A stretch of 58,830 bases of DNA from a virus: positions 1 through 58,830 of IMG/VR virus record IMGVR_UViG_3300021185_000238; one strand, given 5' to 3'. Positions 25,795 to 32,252 of the stretch are shown piece by piece (the stretch's first letter is position 1; the number at the start of each line of letters is the position of its first letter). Made by a program: the position numbers and the translations under genes. The notes beneath the pieces were generated by a model that did no database searches, had not been told where the DNA came from, and saw only the letters and a program-made list of their open reading frames with translations.

Positions 25795-25810
25795 GTATAC
25801 ATATGTATAC
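25795..25810. promoter_or_regulatory. 16-bp palindrome GTATACATATGTATAC, copy 1
   Basis: Perfect palindrome, 17 bases before the candidate -35 of the rightward promoter. The same 16 bases occur at 27089, 27623, 27870 and 29226. This copy lacks the SD segment seen after later copies, so it looks like an operator. Confidence 0.7.
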
Positions 25811-25827
25811 AGTCGGCGGCCTATCTA

Positions 25828-25855
25828 TTGTAAACAGGGGTAAACTTGTTATTAT
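25828..25855 (+). promoter_or_regulatory. Candidate early rightward promoter
   Basis: TTGTAA (25828-25833), a 16-base spacer and TATTAT (25850-25855) form a fair sigma-70 promoter. It would start near 25862 and give a leader of about 75 bases before the ATG at 25938. Confidence 0.45.
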
Positions 25856-25937
25856 GCGAACCATCAAAGCCAATAACGGATTTGATCGGTTAACGCGGCA
25901 CCGCTACAAGCCCGCGCATTTTACAAGGTAATAAGTT

Positions 25938-26528
25938 ATGAAAAACGTAAACGAAGCAACAGCACTGCCAGCCCGATTCACCCCGAAAGCGGCTGATTTA
26001 TTAAGTAAGACTTCCAGCAAGGAGGAAAGTGCCCGTAAGCAAGCGCAGGCGGCCTATGATCAAATGATCAGTGATGGCATGCTTTGGACTGATTTCTTAC
26101 CAGTTAAGGCTAAGGGATCAACGGCCACGCCGGAGTTGAGAGAGGCGCTACTCGCGGCGCGGCGGAAAGGGTTCGGAGCATGGGCACCGAAGCTATACAA
26201 GACGCCCAATACGGCACTTAGCGATGAGGATATAGCCAAGAAAAATAAGTTAAGGACTGACGTAAATAAGAAAATAACGGACGATAGGACGGCTATGAGA
26301 TTACGCCAAGACCCTGAGTTTAAAGCCAGCGAGTCCGAGAAAAATAAAGCTAAACGGGCACCCCAACAGCCCACCGGCCAAGCCAAGGCGGCGGGGTCAG
26401 CGGCCAAGGTACTGGAGTCACTACAACAGGCGGCCAAGCGGGCGCAGGCAATTGAGGAACCGGAGTTTGATGTAGTGGCACTGGTTGCACTGCTAGCTAA
26501 GGCTCAACAGATTGTAGTTAAACACTGA
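25938..26528 (+). CDS. Hypothetical early protein, Ala/Lys-rich
   Basis: A 196-aa hydrophilic protein. No domain recognised. Residues 20-45 are helical and charged, a central part has LWTDFLPVKAKGSTATPELREALLAARRKGFGAW, written here as two blocks around SxATPELREA and RRKGFGAWAPK, and the C-terminal 60 residues are Ala/Lys/Gln-rich helix. First gene behind the rightward promoter, with SD (AAGG) nine bases before the ATG. Codon use looks richer in G+C than neighbouring phage genes. It could act on host DNA or proteins early; no evidence for which. Confidence 0.6.
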   Translation: MKNVNEATALPARFTPKAADLLSKTSSKEESARKQAQAAYDQMISDGMLWTDFLPVKAKGSTATPELREALLAARRKGFGAWAPKLYKTPNTALSDEDIAKKNKLRTDVNKKITDDRTAMRLRQDPEFKASESEKNKAKRAPQQPTGQAKAAGSAAKVLESLQQAAKRAQAIEEPEFDVVALVALLAKAQQIVVKH

Positions 26529-26542
26529 TCACCACCGGCCAA

Positions 26543-26554
26543 GGATGGCCATCC
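26543..26554. promoter_or_regulatory. 12-bp palindrome before a membrane micro-gene
   Basis: GGATGGCCATCC is a perfect palindrome directly before the SD (AGGAG) of the 39-aa gene, 14 bases ahead of its ATG. It may form a hairpin in the mRNA, similar in place to the leaders farther right. Confidence 0.4.
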
Positions 26555-26568
26555 AACAGGAGTAAGTT

Positions 26569-26688
26569 ATGACGCGTAATGAAATCACTGATGCAATACT
26601 GGCCGCGCTGGTCACGATAGTTTTAATTCCGGCGGCAGGCATTCTGTTAACTATCCTCTGGGTACTGATACAGGGGCAACCATCATGA
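26569..26688 (+). CDS. 39-aa single-pass membrane protein
   Basis: The frame opens MTRNEITDAILAALVTIVLI and consists mainly of one hydrophobic segment (residues 9-34). A strong SD (AGGAG) lies ahead, and the stop overlaps the next start as ATGA at 26685. Coupling and the SD support a real gene. It may alter the host membrane or block superinfection; unknown. Confidence 0.6.
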   Translation: MTRNEITDAILAALVTIVLIPAAGILLTILWVLIQGQPS

Positions 26689-26879
26689 AAAATCAAAAAT
26701 TGTTAAACCTGCTACAAGCTGATGCGGTTGATTACTATCTCCGCCAAGGGCACTCAATTGAGACCGCCAGATATATGGCCACCTATAACCACGCTGAACA
26801 TATTGACAAATCACTTGAAGACGAATGGTTAGCATTCGAGAATCGCCAGCATGCAATACACGGACTCGATCCTTTTTAA
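26685..26879 (+). CDS. Small hypothetical protein
   Basis: A 64-aa acidic helical protein (KNQKLLNLLQADAVDYYLRQ start, ending AIHGLDPF). No family recognised. It is translationally coupled to the membrane micro-gene and followed 16 bases later by a strong terminator, closing the early cassette. Confidence 0.6.
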   Translation: MKNQKLLNLLQADAVDYYLRQGHSIETARYMATYNHAEHIDKSLEDEWLAFENRQHAIHGLDPF

Positions 26880-26895
26880 CTCCCCTGCAATCCTT

Positions 26896-26920
26896 GCCCC
26901 GCTCCGGCGGGGCTTTTTTT
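26896..26920 (+). terminator. Rho-independent terminator of the early cassette
   Basis: A 7-bp stem GCCCCGC/GCGGGGC with a TCCG loop is followed by seven T (26914-26920). A strong intrinsic terminator, which isolates the early cassette from the downstream operon. Confidence 0.93.
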
Positions 26921-26940
26921 CGCCCCGAGAAAAGTCGTTT

Positions 26941-27143
26941 GATACCAGTTCTACATCTGCGTAGCGCATAGCGTATTCGTCTGATACCAGTTCTACATCT
27001 GCGTAGCGCATAGCGTATTCGTCTGATACCAGTTCAGAATCTGCGTAGCGCATAGCATGGCACGTTAGCGCGTGGACGTTTTTGGTTTGTATACATATGT
27101 ATACATTTCTCTGATACCAGTTCAGAACCTGCGTAGCGCGTTG
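26941..27143. repeat. 42-bp direct repeats (three in tandem, one separated)
   Basis: Copies begin at 26941, 26983 and 27025 with exact 42-base spacing, and a shorter fourth begins at 27113. The core is GATACCAGTTC followed by CTGCGTAGCGCATAGC, which includes the inverted repeat TGCG-TAG-CGCA. The third copy decays after 27055. The palindrome copy at 27089 lies between copies three and four. The core TGATACCAGTTCT recurs at 34343-34355 in another intergenic gap. Confidence 0.88.
27089..27104. promoter_or_regulatory. 16-bp palindrome GTATACATATGTATAC, copy 2
   Basis: Exact copy of the palindrome, placed between the third and fourth 42-bp repeat units. No gene start follows, so a protein-binding role is more likely here than an mRNA role. 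Confidence 0.7.
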
Positions 27144-27460
27144 TTACTTTTACAATGTTACTTTTTTTCTTGTAATGTTACCGCAATGTTACCTTTTTTT
27201 CGGCCAAAAAGTAACAATACAAAAAGTATCTAAACGTGCTGTTTCGTGACAGTGCATGACTAGGCATGTGCGGAAAATGGCCTTTTTTATACTCTTTTTA
27301 ATAAATAATTTATAATGTTACCTTTTACAAAAATAGTATCCGGCGTTCAAAAAATTCTCCCTTTGTTACCTCCCCTTTCACCTTAAAATAATACCCTCAT
27401 ATTTCCACCAAAAAGGTAACAAAGTAACATTGTATAAATATCAGTAACTTACAGACCACA
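27140..27460. other. AT-rich region with repeated GTTAC motifs, candidate replication origin
   Basis: About nine GTTAC or GTAAC motifs occur in both orientations, several as TGTTAC(C)TTTT (near 27143, 27156, 27174, 27187, 27326, 27365) or as their complement (near 27209, 27412, 27420). Between them lies a very AT-rich tract (27290-27325). No gene is present. Clustered short motifs next to an AT-rich stretch and direct repeats resemble iteron-type origins; this is inference. Confidence 0.45.
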
Positions 27461-27529
27461 CGTAGGTACACACTGGTACAACGTAGTACACTACACCGCT
27501 ACACACTAAACAACACGTTTGTGTACCAT

Positions 27530-27557
27530 TTGACATAAGCCGCCATTCCTGTATAAT
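27530..27557 (+). promoter_or_regulatory. Strong sigma-70 promoter of the rightward operon
   Basis: TTGACA (27530-27535), a 16-base spacer and TATAAT (27552-27557): both hexamers match consensus. The start site would be near 27564, about 98 bases before the first ATG (27662), and the long leader contains palindrome copy 3. Likely driven by host RNA polymerase. Confidence 0.8.
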
Positions 27558-27622
27558 GGTTTTAGTAGGTCGAGTTATGGCCTTCGGGGCGACACAGCTA
27601 AACGTGTCAACACAAACTAAAT

Positions 27623-27661
27623 GTATACATATGTATACAAATCAATCGGAGCAATACAGTT
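27623..27661 (+). promoter_or_regulatory. Palindrome/SD leader, copy 3
   Basis: GTATACATATGTATAC (27623-27638) is followed by a 23-base segment with AATCGGAGCAATACAG just before the ATG at 27662. The palindrome can fold as a 6-bp stem with an AUAU loop in mRNA. The whole unit recurs at 27870 with an identical 23-base segment. Confidence 0.8.
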
Positions 27662-27868
27662 ATGAGCGAAGCACTGAGGCACGCGGAGATTCACCACCAG
27701 AACGAGGTGCGTGAGATAGTTGGTAAGCAGACCCGCGAGTTGAAAGAAATGTCCCTTGTACTTAAAAGTGCAGTCGTTGCATTGCACAAGGGCAAAGCAG
27801 ATGTTGTAGACGCGCTATTGGAGCAGGTCATATACGACATAAGCAAGAAGGTCGAAAAACTAAACTAA
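27662..27868 (+). CDS. Small helical hypothetical protein
   Basis: A 68-aa charged helical protein (SEALRHAEIHHQNEVREIV start). No family recognised. It has the first palindrome/SD leader and is the first gene of the rightward operon; the following gene begins after the same leader. Possibly a small regulator; not supported further. Confidence 0.6.
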   Translation: MSEALRHAEIHHQNEVREIVGKQTRELKEMSLVLKSAVVALHKGKADVVDALLEQVIYDISKKVEKLN

Positions 27869-27869
27869 T

Positions 27870-27908
27870 GTATACATATGTATACAAATCAATCGGAGCA
27901 ATACAGTT
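27870..27908 (+). promoter_or_regulatory. Palindrome/SD leader, copy 4
   Basis: Palindrome at 27870-27885 plus a 23-base segment identical to copy 3, ending at the ATG 27909. The upstream context (AAACTAA) is also shared with copies 3 and 5. Confidence 0.8.
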
Positions 27909-28847
27909 ATGAACAATCTAAATCAAATGGTAGCAACAACAGCACCACAGGCAAGCGCACCATCAATCGGATCGAGTGCCATGTTGGGAGAGTTGAAGAT
28001 CAGTTGCTGGACTGGACGCAAGAAAGACAAGTCAGCATCCGCATCAGTGACGAGCCAGAACTACGCCGATAATGGTACGGCATCAGTCAATAAGAAGTTA
28101 CTGGGTAACTGCGACGAGTTAACCGCCATACAGAAATTCGTGGCCAACGCACGCAACATCCACTACAGCATGACAATGCCATGGAGTGATCTGGGTATGC
28201 GACTGTTACCGACAGCGCAGTACTTCAAGTACCACCAACAGATGACCGAGTTGCAAAGCGAGTTCGAGCGCATGGTCGATACGTTCTGTAACAACTACAC
28301 GTGGGAGGTGAGCAGGGCACAGGCACGGATCGGTAGTTTGTTTCGAGCCGATGACTACCCTAGTGAGTGGTCGATACGTGAGAAGTTCGCGTTCAACATC
28401 TCGTATATACCGCTACCCGAGGCCGGTGACTTTCGTGTGGACGTGGGCAACGAGCAACGTGACGTGTTGGAGTCACACTATAACGAGTACTACAGTAAGC
28501 AGTTGGGGTCTGCCATGCAGGATGTGTGGGATCGTACGTACAAGGCTCTGTCTAATATGTCCGAGCGACTAGACTATGGTGGCGATGACAAGAAGAAAGT
28601 ATTCCGCGACTCGCTAGTGGAGAACGTGCTCGACATGGTAGAACTACTTACTGTGTGTAACGTGGCAGGTGACAGCCAGATGTCCGAGATGGCGCGTAAG
28701 CTAGACGACACACTACGCGGGGTCACTCCCGATGGGTTGCGCAACAACGAGGGGTTCCGTGCCGAAACCAAACGGGCAGTGGACGATGTACTGAGGCAAG
28801 TACAGCCCCAAACTGGGCACGGCCTACTACCATCATTGGGGATGTAA
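27909..28847 (+). CDS. DUF3150-like partner of the ATPase-VWA pair
   Basis: A 312-aa mostly helical protein. Residues 25-110 hold LGELKISCWTGRKKDK and NARNIHYSMTMPWSDLGMRLL; a helix with EFERMVDTFCNNYTWEV follows. Proteins of this type (annotated DUF3150) commonly precede CobS- and CobT-like genes in phages and are thought to work with them. The order here (this gene, two small genes, MoxR ATPase, VWA protein) is the same. Assignment rests on layout and motif memory. Confidence 0.6.
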   Translation: MNNLNQMVATTAPQASAPSIGSSAMLGELKISCWTGRKKDKSASASVTSQNYADNGTASVNKKLLGNCDELTAIQKFVANARNIHYSMTMPWSDLGMRLLPTAQYFKYHQQMTELQSEFERMVDTFCNNYTWEVSRAQARIGSLFRADDYPSEWSIREKFAFNISYIPLPEAGDFRVDVGNEQRDVLESHYNEYYSKQLGSAMQDVWDRTYKALSNMSERLDYGGDDKKKVFRDSLVENVLDMVELLTVCNVAGDSQMSEMARKLDDTLRGVTPDGLRNNEGFRAETKRAVDDVLRQVQPQTGHGLLPSLGM

Positions 28848-28849
28848 TC

Positions 28850-29026
28850 ATGGATAAAAAATATTCAATCGCAGTGTGGGACATACAGTTCTACAAAGTA
28901 GACGAGGACGGCAACCCACTCACTGATAACAAGGGCAACGTCCAGCTATTCACCGAGGGAGGCAACATGGACTTATCGTATGTAGCTGAACACGTTACTG
29001 ACGATGAGTTATGGGAGGTAGAATAA
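28850..29026 (+). CDS. Small acidic protein
   Basis: A 58-aa acidic protein (MDKKYSIAVWDIQFYKVDED start, ending ELWEVE). It starts two bases after the previous stop and its own stop overlaps the next ATG as TAATG. No family known. Confidence 0.55.
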   Translation: MDKKYSIAVWDIQFYKVDEDGNPLTDNKGNVQLFTEGGNMDLSYVAEHVTDDELWEVE

Positions 29027-29214
29027 TGTATTACGTTGAAGCCTATGACTCAAACGACCGTCAAATACTGGGAAACCTTGACGGTCAAACGGTGCTACGT
29101 GTGCGCAACTACAAGCGCACCAAGCACTACAAGAACCTACGCACGCTACGTACGCCCCGCGTGTCGTATTACAAAATCGTGGCCGTTGATGGCCGCATTG
29201 TTGAAACGCTGTAA
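29026..29214 (+). CDS. Small basic protein
   Basis: A 62-aa protein (MYYVEAYDSNDRQILGNLDG start) with a basic middle (NYKRTKHYKNLRTLRTPRVS). I chose the ATG at 29026 because it overlaps the previous stop as TAATG and has SD GGGAGG seven bases ahead; an upstream ATG at 29011 lies inside that SD. Function unknown. Confidence 0.6.
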   Translation: MYYVEAYDSNDRQILGNLDGQTVLRVRNYKRTKHYKNLRTLRTPRVSYYKIVAVDGRIVETL

Positions 29215-29225
29215 CTAAACTAAAT

Positions 29226-29264
29226 GTATACATATGTATACAAAACAATTGGAGCAATACCATT
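29226..29264 (+). promoter_or_regulatory. Palindrome/SD leader, copy 5
   Basis: Palindrome at 29226-29241 with a 23-base segment (AAAACAATTGGAGCAATACC, then ATT) to the ATG at 29265. Length is exactly conserved though several bases differ from copies 3 and 4. Confidence 0.8.
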
Positions 29265-30347
29265 ATGAATACACAAGCTATGTACGCATTATCGCTAGAC
29301 CAAATCGCCAACGCTATCGCTACTGTTGGCCACCAACGCACCATACTCGTACAGGGTCACATGGGTAACGGTAAGTCATCACTGCTCAAGACGTTAGCAG
29401 ATAGATTCCCTGACCACGTGCCATGTTACTTTGACTGTACCACAAAGGACTTGGGTGACATCAGCATACCGTCACTCAATACCGATGAGGGATACGTGAC
29501 ATACCTACCCAATGAGGAGTTCGGTATACATCACGGCAAGCCACTAATAATCAACATTGATGAGTTAGGTAAGGCGAATCCATCAGTCAAGAATGCCCTA
29601 AACATTACTATGTTAGAGCATAAGGTAGGTAATAAGAAGTTACCAGAGGGTAGCATTGTGTTTGCTACTACCAATCTAGGTGCAGAGGGTGTGGGCGATT
29701 TGCTACCACCACACTCACGTAATCGCATCACAGTTGTCACAGCACGCAAGTCTACCAGTGACGAGTTTATCGACTGGGGTATCAGCAACGGTGTCGATCA
29801 CAGTGTGCTAGGTTTCGTGCGCGAGTTCCCGCAGGTGTTGCAAGGCTTCGAGGACGTGAAGAACCCCGATGACAACCCGTACATCTTCCACCCCAAGCAG
29901 TCGCGTGCCGCGTTTATCACCCCAAGATCATTGGAGGCCGCGAGTGACGTACTCAAGTTACGCGATCAGTATGACGATCACACCCTGACAGCTTTACTTA
30001 TGGGTACTATCGGTGATCGTGGCGCTATGGATATGATGGCGTTTGTGAAGCTGGCCGACCAACTACCGAGCCTACAGTCTATCAAGGACGACCCGCTCAA
30101 TGCCAAAGTACCCGAGTCAGCATCAGCCGTGTGCATGACAGTGTTCCGTGCTATGGGTGCGATGCAACGTGACTGGGTCGATGCGTGGGTGACGTACATG
30201 CAACGTCTCGACAAGGAGGCGCAAGGTCTGTTCGCCAATGGCATACGTGCTAACTCGTATGCGCACCGCGATGTTGTGATGCAGAGTAAGGAGTTCACCG
30301 CGTGGGCTATGCAGAACAACTACATGTTCGCAAGTGACAAGGTATAG
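29265..30347 (+). CDS. MoxR/CobS-like AAA+ ATPase
   Basis: A 360-aa AAA+ protein. Walker A is GHMGNGKSS (residues 31-39), Walker B is LIINIDELGKA (Asp99, Glu100), and a sensor-1-like FATTN segment follows near residue 133. The C-terminal lid is helical. MoxR-type ATPases act with VWA-domain partners, encoded 11 bases downstream here, to remodel proteins or insert metals; CobS of cobalt chelatase is the best known relative. In a phage the target is unknown. Preceded by leader copy 5. Confidence 0.85.
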   Translation: MNTQAMYALSLDQIANAIATVGHQRTILVQGHMGNGKSSLLKTLADRFPDHVPCYFDCTTKDLGDISIPSLNTDEGYVTYLPNEEFGIHHGKPLIINIDELGKANPSVKNALNITMLEHKVGNKKLPEGSIVFATTNLGAEGVGDLLPPHSRNRITVVTARKSTSDEFIDWGISNGVDHSVLGFVREFPQVLQGFEDVKNPDDNPYIFHPKQSRAAFITPRSLEAASDVLKLRDQYDDHTLTALLMGTIGDRGAMDMMAFVKLADQLPSLQSIKDDPLNAKVPESASAVCMTVFRAMGAMQRDWVDAWVTYMQRLDKEAQGLFANGIRANSYAHRDVVMQSKEFTAWAMQNNYMFASDKV

Positions 30348-30357
30348 GAGAGATACT

Positions 30358-31617
30358 ATGTTGACTATAGGTAAACAACTTACTGCGGAGGAGCGACTGT
30401 CTAAAGCAGTCGTTGCCATCATGGGACACCCGAGATACACAGCACTAGCAGGTGTGTTGATGATCGGTGAGAAAACTATCGAGGACGATGTACCGACAGC
30501 CTGTACCAACGGGCGTGATGTGAAGTACGGACGTGCATTCGTTGATGGACTGACCGATGCCGAATTGCGTGGGCTAGTACTGCACGAGGACGAGGGGCAC
30601 AAGCTACACCGCCACCTTGAGATATGGAAGTGGATGTATGAGATTGATCCGCATCTAGCTAACTGCGCGTGTGACTACGTTATCAACATCAAGATCGTCG
30701 ATGACAACAGGCAAGATGGGTTCGCCGAACTACCCGAGGGTGGGCTAGTCGATGAGCGGTTCCGTGGTATGGACAGCGCACAGGTGTTCAACATCCTACG
30801 CAAGGAGCAGGACGAGCAGTCGCAAGACGATCAGGGTGATGGCTCACAGGATGACGAGTCAGGGGGTGATGGTGAACCTTCCAGCTCTCCCGGTGGTGGT
30901 GGTAGCGCAGGACTTGACGAGCACGACTGGGAGGGTGCGCAGTCTCTATCCGACGAGGACAAGCGTGAGTTGGCGCGTGACATTGACGAGGCTATACGTC
31001 AGGGTGCTATGGCCGCAGGTAAGATGGGTGGTACAGGCAACCGCGATCTCGACGAGTTACTACAGCCACAGATTGATTGGCGTGAGGTGTTGCGTGAGTT
31101 CATACAGAACACGTGTGCAGGTAGCGACTACTCTACATACGCTCGACCCAATCGCAGGTTGATGAGTCAGGGTATCATCATGCCTAGCGGTATCAGTGAG
31201 AAGGTGGATGAGTTGGTCATTGCCATTGACACGTCAGGCTCTGTCGGACAACGAGAGTTGACAGCGTTCCTGTCTGAGGTCAAGGGTGTATGCGACACAG
31301 TCAAACCTGACAAGCTACGCCTACTGTACTGGGGTAGCAGTGTTGTGGGTGACGAGGCATACGGCATGCACGAGTTAGACAATCTGGTCAAGTCTACCAA
31401 GCCTATGGGTGGTGGGGGTACCGATGTCAACTGCGTCACGCAGTACATGGCCGCCGAGGGTATCAAGCCTCAAGCGTGTATCGTTCTGACCGATGGCTAC
31501 TTGTACTCTGGATGGGGTGATTGGACTTGTCCCGTACTCTGGGCGATACTGGACAACAAGAGCGCAGTGCCCGATGAGGGTAAGGCAGTACACATCAAGT
31601 CGAGGGATATGCTATGA
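30358..31617 (+). CDS. CobT-like VWA-domain protein with N-terminal zincin-like region
   Basis: A 419-aa protein. Residues 70-110 (RGLVLHEDEGHKLHRHLEIW) resemble the N-terminal metallopeptidase-like domain of the DUF2201 type, but the motif is H-E-D-E-G-H, one residue longer than HExxH. Residues 150-190 are an acidic Gly/Ser linker as in CobT. The VWA domain has MIDAS residues DTSGS (291-295), a Thr in GGGGTD (351-356) and Asp379 in TDG. The ATG at 30358 follows SD AGGAGAG; the longer frame from 30334 overlaps the ATPase gene. Confidence 0.82.
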   Translation: MLTIGKQLTAEERLSKAVVAIMGHPRYTALAGVLMIGEKTIEDDVPTACTNGRDVKYGRAFVDGLTDAELRGLVLHEDEGHKLHRHLEIWKWMYEIDPHLANCACDYVINIKIVDDNRQDGFAELPEGGLVDERFRGMDSAQVFNILRKEQDEQSQDDQGDGSQDDESGGDGEPSSSPGGGGSAGLDEHDWEGAQSLSDEDKRELARDIDEAIRQGAMAAGKMGGTGNRDLDELLQPQIDWREVLREFIQNTCAGSDYSTYARPNRRLMSQGIIMPSGISEKVDELVIAIDTSGSVGQRELTAFLSEVKGVCDTVKPDKLRLLYWGSSVVGDEAYGMHELDNLVKSTKPMGGGGTDVNCVTQYMAAEGIKPQACIVLTDGYLYSGWGDWTCPVLWAILDNKSAVPDEGKAVHIKSRDML

Positions 31618-31901
31618 CAGCAAGGTTGATAAAGTTTATGGGTTCGCACCCTGAGTTAACAACAGGACACATGTACTCCGCGAGGGACTACGCGAAGGTT
31701 GCGAACATCAAACCAAATGCTATGTCTACTAGGCTACACAGAGTGTTTGAGGTGTATAACTCGCATCTGCGCCCTATGTATCAGAACTATGACTACGAGG
31801 GCAACGCTATCAACAGGTCAGCAGATCGCCCATTGAAGAGTTCTTTCGATACACATGCAGAGAAGTTATCAGGTGAATGGTTAAACAGGAGATTGATATG
31901 A
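31614..31901 (+). CDS. Hypothetical protein, possible winged-helix
   Basis: A 95-aa protein whose ATG overlaps the VWA stop as ATGA. The segment HPELTTGHMYSARDYAKVAN followed by KPNAMSTRLHRVF looks like a helix-turn-helix (a S-A-R-D-Y-A-K turn, then a recognition helix). No clear family. It could be a small regulator tied to the ATPase-VWA pair. Confidence 0.55.
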   Translation: MTARLIKFMGSHPELTTGHMYSARDYAKVANIKPNAMSTRLHRVFEVYNSHLRPMYQNYDYEGNAINRSADRPLKSSFDTHAEKLSGEWLNRRLI

Positions 31902-32110
31902 GCGATAACAATTACAAACAAGCCTCAAAAGATTGCCTCCGGTCAACTGCGGAGGAGTTACGTATGGAGTGGGCAGATGCTGTCAACACTATAGACGAGG
32001 CGTTGGAGTTCTACTATGACCACGTTAGGGATACACCAGTGGACAGTGACTATGACCGCAATGACGTGGGGACAGTGCAACGTGCGTGGCAACGCATACA
32101 ACAGGGGTAA
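31898..32110 (+). CDS. Small acidic protein
   Basis: A 70-aa acidic helical protein (SDNNYKQASKDCLRSTAEEL start). The ATG at 31898 has SD AGGAG and overlaps the previous stop as ATGA; the longer frame from 31877 lies in the neighbour. Unknown function. Confidence 0.6.
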   Translation: MSDNNYKQASKDCLRSTAEELRMEWADAVNTIDEALEFYYDHVRDTPVDSDYDRNDVGTVQRAWQRIQQG

Positions 32111-32113
32111 GGT

Positions 32114-32209
32114 ATGGACGATAAAAAGAAAGAAGACTACGGGTATAGAGTACTCGCGCTGTGTGTACTTTTTGCATACCTAGTAGTAAATCAAATGGTA
32201 ACTAACTAA
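32114..32209 (+). CDS. 31-aa membrane micro-protein
   Basis: The frame MDDKKKEDYGYRVLALCVLF and a short tail form a charged N-terminus plus one membrane helix (residues 12-26). SD-like GGGGTAAGG precedes it. The gene ends just before leader copy 6. Size and layout fit a phage membrane micro-protein; low information. Confidence 0.45.
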   Translation: MDDKKKEDYGYRVLALCVLFAYLVVNQMVTN

Positions 32210-32211
32210 AA

Positions 32212-32252
32212 GTTATAACACGTGTTATAACAAAACAACTCGGAGCAATATT
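32212..32252 (+). promoter_or_regulatory. Palindrome/SD leader, copy 6, with a different palindrome
   Basis: GTTATAACACGTGTTATAAC (32212-32231) takes the place of the usual 16-mer; the following 21 bases (AAAACAACTCGGAGCAATAT, then T) clearly match the shared SD segment. In RNA it can form an 8-bp stem with an ACGU loop. The preceding ACTAACTAA is also like the other copies. Confidence 0.75.

Larger units (their letters stand above)
25539..25937. other. Divergent intergenic region between the late and early arms
   Basis: This gene-poor 399-base stretch separates the two transcription directions. It holds an A6T6 tract (25586-25597), G-rich runs (25610-25650), the palindrome GTATACATATGTATAC (25795-25810) and a candidate rightward promoter (25828-25855). 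A weak leftward promoter (TATACT on the minus strand near 25580, with poor -35) may serve the resolvase gene. A 25-codon frame at 25854-25931 exists but overlaps the predicted -10. Confidence 0.6.

Noticed and set aside
25854-25931. 25-codon frame ahead of the first early gene
   Set aside because: It starts within the predicted -10 element and has no well-spaced SD; a leader peptide cannot be excluded.
26829-27053. Minus-strand frame with repeated MRYADVELVSDEYA peptides
   Set aside because: It is open only because the 42-bp DNA repeat is a multiple of three; it overlaps a real gene and a terminator and has no SD.
26941-27143. CRISPR-like array
   Set aside because: Repeats are directly adjacent with no unique spacers between them and no cas genes.
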